Shown: piece after piece, positions 12,575 through 23,155 of the stretch | How positions within the stretch are numbered: position 1 is the stretch's first letter | Layout: the number at the start of each line of letters is the position of its first letter | Assembly (NCBI GenBank): GCA_019614645.1 | Contig: JABWDB010000005.1 | Location: 5,984,001-6,048,000 of the forward strand | DNA from: Stratiolaelaps scimitus | Taxonomy: Eukaryota > Arthropoda > Arachnida > Mesostigmata > Laelapidae | Direction of reading: 5' to 3' | DNA length: 64,000 nt | Program-made: the position numbers and the translations under genes | Notes under the pieces: generated by a model | Told to the model about the DNA's origin: nothing | The model's database searches: none | The model's input: only the letters and a program-made list of their open reading frames with translations

Positions 12575-15500
12575 ACGCGCGTGGTACGCGCTGTCAGCTT
12601 CGAACAAACCTGTTCGCTTCGTCTGCCAACGTACCTGTGATTGCGACGAGTCCCGCCAAAATTGCGTTGACGATGTCCGACACATTAAATTCACCGTTGC
12701 GAACGTAGGAATAGACCACGCCTGAAATTGATGTGTACGGTCATCAAGAGCCATGATATGATAGCACACGCTCACGAATGTGTTACCTGATGCATTGATG
12801 TAGACAGTAATCTGCGAGTAATCTACGCTCTGCCAATCCGTGTTATACTGAACGCTGGAGAGATCGCCGTGCAAATTTACATAGAGCGTGCGATGGCCAC
12901 CGTTTCGATAAGTTCATGTTCGATAAGAGGCTAATCTCAGACTATCCCAATTCAGGATATGAGCGAACGTCTTACGAATCTGTGAGAGGTTAGATTTCGT
13001 TTCAAACAGAAGCACGAAATACGCTTGACTGGATACCAGCTCAGTGCTGCTACTGACCAACAAGACCGCCAGCGGCTGATGCGTTGAATGTGGTCGCGGC
13101 TGCTCGAGAAGCGTACTGCCACTTGTTTCCTGATACACCAAAGGAGCTCCCCGAGTTGAACACGAGCCATCCCCACCTGGTATAAGAAAACAGCTAGATG
13201 TCATAACTAGAACAGAAACTCCAATTATTCACGAAGCTCAGGGCAGCAAGGTGACATTTATTCTGTGCTTCATATTCTGACGTCAATCACTCTCACTGCC
13301 TTTGGCATACCGCTGCGCGTTGGGTTCACATGCTGTACTATATAATTCTTGGACCTTTTAAAAGTCAGAAATCACCGAGTGGACTCATAGCTAGAACTGA
13401 CCATAATAAGAACGTCCCCTGTATGACGTTGGTTGGATTGCCCACTGGTGGAACATAGTCGGGATCGTAGCGGTTCTTGCGCGGTCCCAGCATTGTCGCG
13501 GCCACGAGCGCACTCACTCCGCCGAGGAGATGAACGCACCCAGAGCCTAATAGAACACCATTCAGTGGTTTAACACTTCCGTCGCACATATTTACGATTA
13601 AATACATATTAACACATATTAACACTTCCGTCCACTATGAACGAATTAGCGAGTCGCTCTCTGGCGGTATCGTGCGAGTGACGGGTGGGAACTGGCCTAC
13701 AAATCAATTTGCCGGTGAAGATTGCAACGTAGTGAGAGAGCTAAAGTGGTCGGAACGCAAAAGAACAACGCAACAGATGCAGGACAATTTCGGGAATAAA
13801 GTAGTTCGCTAGTTCAACAGGGGAAAGTTCACATTGGGAGCCGAAATGTATTTTCAAACATTTCGTCCGTTATACGGTGAAAATCTACTACAGTGAATAT
13901 CGATTTTTCCATACGATTGAATTCATTGTACGTGATGCTCTTCCACGAGCCCGATTCGGTCACTCTTGACGAAGGCTGCCAACCGTCTTCGACTTCGTGC
14001 TGAAGCCTTAGATTATTAGGTATACAATGCCAGCAAATCCGATAAGCTTCTTCTAGAAGTGACAATAGCTCCTGAATGAGCCGGCTACCCTGACATTTCG
14101 GCGGAGAGAGAGCGAGAGAGGGTTCGCGTCGCGACGGCAACCTAAGGCATAGATTACTGCGAAAATTAATTAACGTCACAGGGAACCATTGCACGGTGGT
14201 TGAGATTTGCACCTCAACAGGCGTTGTGGCAGGCATTGTGGCAGGCGTTGTCCTTGCTATTATTTGCACGAAACAGAAACGAGTGCCCGTTAAAGCAGCC
14301 CTGAGAGACTAGAGTCAAGAAAATCAACCTCCACCATGAGTCAGCTTGCCAAATAGTCAGGCATCGGTTACGCTGTCAGAGTGGCGCAAACGACAAAACT
14401 GCTACAGACCATCCCTAGCAGCGACGACTGAATCAGCATTGATGTTGACAGGTAATTCTTTTTTTACAAGTGGCTTACCTATCCCTTGTTAAGGAAATGA
14501 CAACAGATGAGGATCAGTCAAAACTGTATATCTCCTCGTTTAGCAAAGTGGCTGCCTTTCTCGTTCGAATAGAGAACACCACAGATGTAAGAATAATTTA
14601 TTTTCACACGTACAGCAACTTCAACGCCAATGTCAATCAATCAGTTGTCCATCATCTGATGCAATGATGATCAATATAAGCAGCATGCGAGCAGCTGACA
14701 CATGCTGACAACCTACCGGCATAGTCGATAGCCCCCATTTTCTTGAGAAATCCGTGATCGCCCCAAACCCACCCTGCAGGCACACAGTACACCACGGTGT
14801 TGGTCAACGAGAATAGACAGTACGCGTTGTAGTTTGTACGTTCCGCCATTGCACCTGTAATCGGGCAAGCACCGAACGACAAGACATTCAAAACGAAGAG
14901 AATATACATAAATAGCAATGGACATCTAATACAACCAACAATAGATTGTCGTTGGGGGTGACACGTTGTTCCTGCAGCATATTGTCCAAACGAAGGCTGC
15001 CAACGCGATCAGTAAGCGCCTAATGAGAGTACTAGGCTGAAGGTGCAATACATCTATGAACACCGCTGAGGTATCATACACCTAGCGTCCGTCAATGTTT
15101 CACATAGGATAAAACCGAGTAATTTCTACCATGGGCAAGAAAGGCGTGTCAGCAACGTTGTAACTGGGGGTTACGCTCGGTAGAGCTAAGTCAACCTCGT
15201 GACGGACCCCATGTCGGGCCACACGCTCACGTTGACAAGCCTCTATTATCAGCGGGCCTGACGAAGCCCAAGGTTCAGACGTAGGACATAGTCATTTTAG
15301 TTTTCGCAGTTGATCACCATGCGATTTTCTGTTCGTATTTTGAAGCAATCAATCACCTGATACGATGGTTGTTGCTGTGGTTGCAAACGACAGCTGGAAG
15401 ATAAATGTGGAGAACGTCTCGCCCATCGAAAGCTGAAATGGTACAGCATAGTTACGTCACATATTAGATATATTAGAGTTGCGATATCGTAATACGATTA

Positions 15501-16087
15501 TAATGTAGACGCGGTTTCTGCTATGCGTTTCAGCCTATAACAAAAACAAGCACATAACCACCTAACTAATAATCAATTCATAATCACCTAATTTTGGATG
15601 GCAACTACACTAGCACTTTATCCGTCTCTCCTCGGAAATCTTTCTTGGCTTGGTTATACCCACTCGACAGAAAGTTCGCCGAAGTTGATGAACTATATTT
15701 CAACAAATTTCTGAGATTTATTCAATTTCATAACTTTACGAAGTGCCCTAGACGTAGAATTTTGCATTGTCTACATAGTATGAACTAGGAATGTAGCAGA
15801 TTCTAAATACGAACGAAGACAATCAACTAGCGTCTTAGCGTCACCGTTAGGCCAAGGCGCCATGCGGCTTAAGGTCACTCACCTCATCATCGTCGACAAA
15901 AAATGTTCCCATGCCCCAAAACGGATTGCCCCGCTCATAGCCATATTGAACGGCGTAACCGAACATCCAGTAGGTTAGTCCGCCCAAAATGACGTCGGCG
16001 GCGTTCTTCATCATTATGTTGACTTCATTCTTTCGGCTGACGCAGCCTGACTCCAGAAGGCCGAAACCTGCGTGTGGAGGATGCCAA

Positions 16088-16125
<38 letters not shown>

Positions 16126-16561
16126 AGTAAATGGACAAGTAGCCCCACATCTTCGTGTTATTGTTAGCACCAGCGGGATGGTGGGCAAAGTACTTGTGAT
16201 TCAGCCGGCCAGAAATTGAAGACGTGGCCAATGGTGGGGCCAGAGGGCTTCAATTCGATGTATATTGTAGTTATTGATTGTCGAGGTTCAACGTTATTTC
16301 GTCTCGGGTAATCGACTTCAACCGCTGCATACGTTAACATGTGAGCTAATGGGCAATCAGATAAATGTTTATCAATCAAAGTGAAGTTAGTTTTTCTTTA
16401 ATATATCTTCGATGCTATATGCGATTGTTCAATCCGAAGCAAACATTTAATTGCATCAGTAATTCACCTGTCTGCATCGTAAAGATGACAATGCTTGAGG
16501 TCATAATCCAGGTTGCATCTGAAGCCCCAAAGGCTGGTTCGCCCTCGGCCGTCGAATTCAT
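9825..16561 (-). CDS. Amt: Ammonium transporter (Amt/MEP/Rh family), complete, 12 exons
   Basis: Membrane channel-type transporter for ammonium/ammonia. Twelve coding exons join without a frame break: 16561-16468, 16067-15883, 15432-15357, 14854-14717, 13546-13402, 13176-13058, 12721-12635, 11644-11547, 11228-11113, 10788-10683, 10453-10310 and 9977-9825. Total is 1461 bp, 486 residues plus TGA, typical for the family. Family signatures in order: DATWIMTSSIVIFTMQTGFG near the start, LLESG and KNEVNIMMKN, GAMAERTNY, the first pore histidine (about H170, CVHLLGG), WWGWLVFNSGSSFG, the second pore histidine (about H325, VAVHGVCGIWGML), and GADLCEHAV at the start of the cytoplasmic tail. Both twin pore histidines are present, so transport is probably intact. 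The start is the first ATG of the exon encoding MNSTAEGEPAF. Introns are short to moderate and some carry (TA)n or (GA)n tracts. Confidence 0.95.
11835..11868. repeat. (TA)n/(CATA)n microsatellite
   Basis: TA alternation with a CATA-interrupted centre, in an Amt intron. Confidence 0.9.
12543..12572. repeat. (GA)n microsatellite
   Basis: About 15 GA units in an Amt intron. Confidence 0.95.
16092..16121. repeat. (TA)n microsatellite
   Basis: About 30 bp of AT alternation in the first intron of Amt, close to the acceptor of its second exon. Confidence 0.95.
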
Positions 16562-16836
16562 CGCTGTTCAGCCACGCCTTTGTTTCGAGTCATCTATCCA
16601 GGACTCGTCGGACTGCCTTCGGTTCGCCTACTATTTAACAGACAGTTTTTCGCAATGAGAGGCGACGAAATTTCTTCGAGTCCTAGTATATTTCGATTGG
16701 CCGCTAATGTTCGATAACGATTACGGTATCTGGCGCGCTACATGAAAATGCTCTGGATAGCCCAGCTATGCGTTATCGCACTACAGCGTCAAGCGATGTG
16801 GGAACGGACCAGAACAATTTTCAAGAGCTGCCTTAT

Positions 16837-16892
16837 CAATCATGACTCACTCATGATTGCTTCGTTTATATGAATGCATCCATATAAACGAA
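16837..16892. promoter_or_regulatory. Two adjacent perfect hairpins upstream of Amt
   Basis: First hairpin: arms CAATCATGA and TCATGATTG (16837-16859) around a five-base loop; the arm-loop junction spells TGACTCA, the AP-1 consensus. Second hairpin: arms TTCGTTTATATG and CATATAAACGAA (16861-16892) around an eight-base loop. They lie about 280-330 bp before the Amt start codon on its upstream side. A regulatory role is inferred from position only. Confidence 0.45.
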
Positions 16893-17962
16893 CCATATAT
16901 ATTCTTTCTGTAGATATGGCTAGCCTTTAATTACCAGTATTGATCGTCAGAAGTATGCCGGACGCAGGATATTTGAGTTATATGTATATAGACTTTGCGC
17001 ACGTAGATGTCATCGCGATTGACAAAATGGTTTCATTGCAGGCAACATTCGATTCGGCCGAGATCCGTCGGAATGAAGTAGATATGAATGTAAAGATAAT
17101 GACAAAATTGGAGCAAATGTTTCTGTTCCATCCAACCGGAAGCGATTTTTTTTCCAACTAATCTCCTAGATCGGTGTGCACGCAGTTCAATGCATTCTGC
17201 AAACAGGCTAACGAATAGAAACTGCTCTGATGACGTTTTCGCTTGTGAGCATGCTCAGACACAACTGTTTCGCAGAGTCACAGTTCAAAACTGAATGGAT
17301 GAGCCCCTGGCTCTCATCTTGCTGCGGGCCATTAACATGGAAAGGATACCAACTGTTGTCTATGGGAGCATACCCGTTGACGGCATCCAAGAATATCCAC
17401 CTAGTCAGCGTAACTCCTAGTAGCGTCTGCATATGGATTTCGGCGGCAGTGTCCGACGAATCGCATCCTCAAGCACCACATGCTCAGCCACAGGGGTACC
17501 AGTCGTCACCGAGTCTCCTGTATTCCTTAGCCCGAAGGCAAAAACACATAGTCCATTGCAAAGCCGCTGTTGACACACATGGCACCCTTGAGTACGCAAA
17601 ACACTATCAATAAAATCGCTCGGAGGGACCCGTTCAATTTTTCACGATGCATTTCTCCTTGTTTCTCTGGCTGGCATCCATTCGTGGAGTTTCACATATT
17701 CTTGCAGCTATTACTTGCTTTTCTATGCTTCACAGGTATGACAAAAGCGTATTTAATTATTACTAAAAATGAATTTTTAATAAGCTAAACATAATCATCT
17801 GATCAACTGTGTTCGCGTCCACAGACGACGACAATTCGTCCCGTTGTGTCGCCGCTTGTGTGCGCTATTGAAGGTTTGTGGGCGGGCCGGCCGACGGACC
17901 GACTCGAGGCCGTGAGTTCCTTCGGGTCGCATTGCTAAGTAAAGGGTCAGCTATCAAGGAGA
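16893..17962. other. Intergenic, no supported gene
   Basis: Short open frames occur on both strands. The most protein-like is a minus-strand frame of 74 codons at 17208-17432 with an ATG, but it has no recognisable motif or neighbouring exon. I see no convincing gene. Confidence 0.4.
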
Positions 17963-18020
17963 GCCGCACAAGGCCAGTGGTTTAGCGTGATCCGACCGGG
18001 ATCGTTCGAAGCCTCCCAGC
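17963..18020 (+). repeat. tRNA-derived SINE-like fragment
   Basis: An A-box-like GGCCAGTGGTTTAGCGTG is followed by GGGATCGTTCGAAGCC, which holds a B-box core GTTCGAAGC. The spacing is shorter than in a full tRNA, so this is a degenerate SINE head if anything. Confidence 0.3.
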
Positions 18021-18643
18021 GCCCGACCCCCATTCAATCATTGTGAAACGTGCATTATTCACTAGTCACCCTACCTTAGTAGACAGATTCGTAGACGCTC
18101 TTCTCGGTAAGCGCGAACGGACCTGTAGCGGACCTTGTACCATATACGGGGTGTTCGGAAAGTTGCGCAGCCCTATGGGAGTCCTAACGAAAGTTTTACT
18201 CCTTGCGAAAGTAACCAATCTCTGCCGTTCACCTTTTCGACAACACATACTCCGATAGTAGTGTGTATCCGTCTTACGAAGCAATGCTTAAAAGCAGTAC
18301 CGTGGACGTTGAATGTTGGCTAAAGTCAGCCCGAAAATGTTTGTAGCGTCTTTGTAGCGTGTAAGCAAAAAGAAAGAACGAAAAAATACATAAAGCCATT
18401 CGAAAAAAGGCTTTAGTGAACTGTCAAAAACTTCAGTGAAAATCCTAAACAACTGGTGGCATTTGAAGTAAAGTTCGCCGTCTACGTCCAAGATATCTTC
18501 TCGCTTTCTTGTTGGAAAGTGTAAGCTGTCATCTAATTATACGGCTATCCACAGAAATGAAGAGCAAAACCTCATGGACATTTACGTTTGAAACCGTCAA
18601 ATTTTGGTTAATGATCCATGGGGTTGTGTGAGTATTCGACAGA

Positions 18644-18645
<2 letters not shown>

Positions 18646-18678
<33 letters not shown>
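18646..18678. repeat. (TA)n microsatellite
   Basis: About 33 bp of TA alternation ending exactly where the mariner-like element begins; it may have been the TA insertion target. Confidence 0.95.
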
Positions 18679-18681
<3 letters not shown>

Positions 18682-18943
18682 GATGGAAAGTTCTTGGCTT
18701 TGTACCAATCTTGTATCGTCGGTGAGTTTCCCTGCGCGCTTCTCTTATTGATTGAAATAGTCCCCACAGCCGATCTACTACCACAAGGAGCAACCTGAAC
18801 ACAATTGTGTCACCATTGTGTTCATCATGTCCGAATTAGGTGAAAGCAAACCTCCTCCCCCACTTAGCCCGTGCGCGCGCCCGGCACAGCGAGTCGGCAA
18901 CGAGTCCACCTTCTAGGCGGCAAGAACTTTCCATCCAACCTAA
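18678..18943. mobile_element. Mariner-like MITE (about 266 bp)
   Basis: Terminal inverted repeats: the left end reads TTAGGATGGAAAGTTCTTG and the right end, reverse-complemented, reads TTAGGTTGGATGGAAAGTTC and continues TTG. The left copy lacks four bases after TTAGG. Both ends abut TA-rich DNA as expected for TA target duplication. The TTAGGTTGG opening resembles irritans-type mariner ends. No transposase of useful length is encoded, so it would be non-autonomous. Confidence 0.7.
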
Positions 18944-20322
18944 TATATATCTAGGTATTGCGTTAAGGACTGGTGTACAGGTGCGCGTAAAATAATCATA
19001 TACAAGCAATATACTCTATTCGATATCTGTTCCATGAAACGTCTGCATGTATTTGTGTTAACATTAGATTAGATGCATTGCCTCTTCAAAGTTTCTCATC
19101 TGCAAGCGGACAAAGCTCGCACGATCGCATATGGGATCGCGAACAGTTTCGCTCTGTTTTCAAACGACTGCCGAGGTATTGACTGCAAGAAAATATCGAT
19201 GTTTACCCGGGATGTGCACGCCTCTCGCGTTCAGCATACAATTCGTGCGCCGTTCGTTTATTTACTAATTCACTAACTCGTGCATATTTCTACGACTGCA
19301 GCACGCTGCGAAATGCCTGATATCGAGCGTTGCCTAATAATGTGAGCGTGTGTAAGTTGCGCTGCATAGAATTGTATAAGCTGTTTGTTATTACGCAATG
19401 TTCTCTTCAGCATCAGGTGGCCATTGCTCGATTCCCTTGTCAGCCGAGTGGGTCAGCAGGCATGGCCTGCCACCAGGCCCTATCTTATCGGGATGGAACA
19501 GACGCAGTCATGCACGAGCGAGATTCGTTCATCAGTATCAATTTGCTAAGTTGCTGTAGTTGATGAATTACGTAGTACAATGCCTGATGCGACAACATTG
19601 CATAGTATAGAGTGAAGAACGTACATGTTCTGGTGTGGTGGCGCCACCACGTTGGCCGTTATGCGTTTGTCCGACACCGTTGGCGTGGCTTCGCAATCGA
19701 CGTCGTCGACCATCGTACGTGTCAAGCATCGCGTGTGTAGCAGAACAACGTTTGCCAATCTATATGCCTGTGTTCCTATGACCATATATAGGACTAGTGA
19801 ATTTTGGCCGAGCTCAAAGTTGAGTGCGACCCCACGATCATCGAGACCACGATCGTGTCTTATTCGCCGCTTGAAAACGGTATGACATAGAGACATAGTG
19901 AGTAGTCATATTTGCTTCTAGTTCACCGCTCGAGATTACTATTGCGGACTGTCCTGTTGGTGCGGTGTTGACCCGCTGAGATGCGATCAACTACATGCGC
20001 TGATAAATAGGACGCATCTTCCCATGTGTTCGTGTTTCTTGGTTTTTATGTTGACGTGCAAAGTTCATCACGTTTCCAGCCTTGTGCGGGTTACCCACGT
20101 GCCATACGAGTTTTGGATTCAGCAAAGGGTACCTCCATTTGTCAACGATTGTTGCGGCCGTTGAGTACAGCGGCGGTATCGAAAGAATAATATAGACATG
20201 TGCGCCCAGCGATGATTCACAGAAATTTTGCTCGTTATGCGTGAAGGGGTCTCATTGAAATCTACTTGGTCGACACATTCAAGACGAAGTGATATCTCGT
20301 GAGGCGAAGTCCACAGATATCA

Positions 20323-20326
<4 letters not shown>

Positions 20327-20360
<34 letters not shown>
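20327..20360. repeat. (TA)n microsatellite
   Basis: About 34 bp of TA alternation. Confidence 0.95.
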
Positions 20361-20366
<6 letters not shown>

Positions 20367-21026
20367 GTTATCAGCATTTGGGTAGCCTGTGTATAGTTTC
20401 GACGCTAGCCATTGATGGCTCTTGAGCCCACTGAGAAGATCTGAGTAGTCTACTTTCAGAGTTGCTATTGTGCATAAAGAAATTACAATTCGGTTAGAAA
20501 ACAGAAAAACGTACATTATATCGATTAGTTCGATGATCTTGATCGCAAAATGGTGATGAGTAGATGTCGTTAACACGTAACGATTGAGTGTAACGAGAAT
20601 GATTCGGCAATTTTATACACAGCGTAGAAGAAAACACGGCTTTCATATATATTGTATATATAACATGTAATATTTTTGTCCAAAGTTGCAACCTTCTAGC
20701 GTTAACGTATGCGTGCAATATGCTTGTAGCGGTCCGATGTGCCATTTTGAATACACATTCAGAGCAATAAGTGCAATTATATTCAGGGCCATTAATCATA
20801 ACTTCGATTACTTGGCTGTGATTAAGAGCACGAAATATTTCGACAAATAAAGAGATTTTCCCATCAAAGTTCATAGAGCGTCAACTGTGGATCGAACTTA
20901 AGACTGAAGAACCTGCGTGAGCCTCATCACCATACGGGGGTAAACAGCGAAGACTGGTAGTGTCTGAAAGAGAGTTTTTCATGCATAACAATCCGGTGTT
21001 GTTTATGCCGTCTCCTTAGATTTTCA

Positions 21027-21046
21027 ATATATATATATATATATAT
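21027..21046. repeat. (TA)n microsatellite
   Basis: About 20 bp of AT alternation. Confidence 0.9.
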
Positions 21047-21301
21047 TTCGTTTGGGAACTGAACTATCTACTTTTACGCCCAGAGAAAAAAAATCCTCAT
21101 CCTCAAATTTCCCGGCCAACAAAGTATTGTTATTATTATTATTTAGTATATTGCGGCCAACTGTGCTTCGATCGAATAAAATCAAATATTGAGCTAGCAG
21201 CAGCCAAAACATTTGATCTAATTTATTATCGATTTCATTAATTTATGCGCTTGTAGAGGATCCTACGAGCCGAAAGCTTTGGCCCACCAGAACGCGTCAA
21301 C

Positions 21302-23117
21302 ATGCCAGAAATACAAACACCAGCGTCGGAGATTGCTGACAATCAGGATAGCGCGGCGCAAAATTCGGTGAGTACACTGTTTGGCACCAGCCGCTACTTA
21401 GTCGGATGGGTGAAGACCACCGTATGCTTTCCCATAGTCTTAATTGTCGTCGAAGTTTCGATTACGTGAGGTACACAGGTCGGGACAGCGGTGCATTTAA
21501 ATTCTAAATGAACAACTTTAGTGTATAACAGGTTCACGGGATCGCGACTTGCATGGCCTTGTTGTCGGGCACACAGGCGGGGTCGGCAACAAAGCTAGAG
21601 CTTGTAGTCTCTAGATGATTTTAGATTGGAGTTTTACTTAGAGTTTAGTTATTGGTTCTACTTAGAGCGTCATTATAGATTAGTGGAAAGGTTCACTTGA
21701 GCAGACAACCTAGAATAGTGGTAGTACCCTACGAAGGGCCTGTACAATTGGGGTTGGTATAATATATATATATATATATATATATTGTGGATAAATCCTG
21801 TTATGAAACTGGGCCGATGGACTTCAGAAAGTATGTTAAGATAGCGGACCCAGAAGTAATAAACTTGAATATTGCTTGCTTGATCACTGTTCGCAAGAGC
21901 ATGTCTCGAGTCTTACGTGTCCAATGTCTTCGATCTATCTGATGATTTCGGTCAATGGGTACAGCTTCAGGTGGCTCACTGAGATGGTAGTTTGCTAAAT
22001 TTTGAAATATACATAACATGGTAGTCTCTGTGTGAGAAAATCGGCCTCTTTATATCCTGGAGCCCTCAGACAACAGAGTTTCAATTGAGTTTTGCGCGGC
22101 GCGGGCCTGCGACCTTCTCCTTGAACGTCTGTATCATTCGAATGACAACGAGGTTTGTATTCATCATCGTGACGGATTTCTACCATGCCCGTTGATAAAG
22201 TTGCCGTAGTGATGCTAATTCTAGGAGGTAAGAGCATGAGTAACGTCTTTTGATAGCAGTGCTTAGTAATAGACCTTGCAAGCAGATTTGGTCATCTGAG
22301 GCAAGGTTGACGCTATACCTAGCATCTGGCAGATCCGTCAATCTTTAGCGCTCGGCCATTGTTTAGGTCCGCCTAACAGAGTGAGTGCTCATAATCACAG
22401 TTATCATCGCTGGGCAACATGCTGACCGACAACGGTCATGTCATGTCAGCATGTCTTGACGAGAGTCGTCCTTTCCGTGCAGCCATGATACAATGACCGT
22501 TATGTCTTTAGCCTTTATAAATTGAGGGCGAATTTCAAAGTCTTTGATAAATTCCATAAAATTCGCATTGATGACATTGTCCAAATTCTAGGAGAAGTCA
22601 AAACCTGGTCCTCAACTTGACAACAACAACAAGGACAACACCAATAACAACAACAACGACAACAACAACAAAAACAACAGCAACGACAACAAAAACAACA
22701 GCAGCAGCAGCCGCAGCACCAATAATAACAACCACTACCGCAGCACACCTTGTAATGATCGCAACCAAATGCCAAAGTCACCCTACTTTGAGCATCAGTC
22801 ACAGACGTTAAAATGTCCGCAAAAGGTTAGTGTGAAGATGAACGCCCGCCAATTTACTTTTAACTAGAAGCGCTAAGAAAAACACCAGTGAACAAAATTG
22901 ACTAGCGTTATTTTGAATTTACGTTTTGCGATACAAGTTACGTACACAGAAACAGATGTTTAGGAACTGAATTAATTACCATAAAATATGCAGACGAAAT
23001 TGATTCGAAATATCTACGTTTAATAGTTCATACTATTCCTGTGGCGAATAGCTGTACACTAAATAAGAGACGAAATCAAATATATATATACAGATCTAAA
23101 AAATGTTGTATCCATGG

Positions 23118-23155
<38 letters not shown>

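Larger units (their letters stand above)
18944..21301. other. Intergenic DNA upstream of the first Tudor gene
   Basis: No exon supported. It contains (TA)n tracts near 20327-20360 and 21027-21046. An acceptor-like AG at 21256 suggests the first Tudor gene has a 5' UTR exon somewhere in this stretch, which would place its promoter here. Confidence 0.4.

Noticed and set aside
17208..17432. Minus-strand frame of 74 codons with ATG
   Set aside because: Protein-like but lacks any family match, splice partner or conserved neighbour.
18142..18560. GGTGTTCGGAAAGTTGCGCAG and following sequence as the end of another DNA transposon
   Set aside because: The start looks like a transposon terminus, but no matching inverted end or transposase could be found.
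22515..22802. Minus-strand cysteine-rich frame resembling a keratin-associated or toxin-like protein
   Set aside because: It is the reverse strand of the Asn-rich exon of Tudor copy A; the Cys runs come from GTT/TTG triplets.
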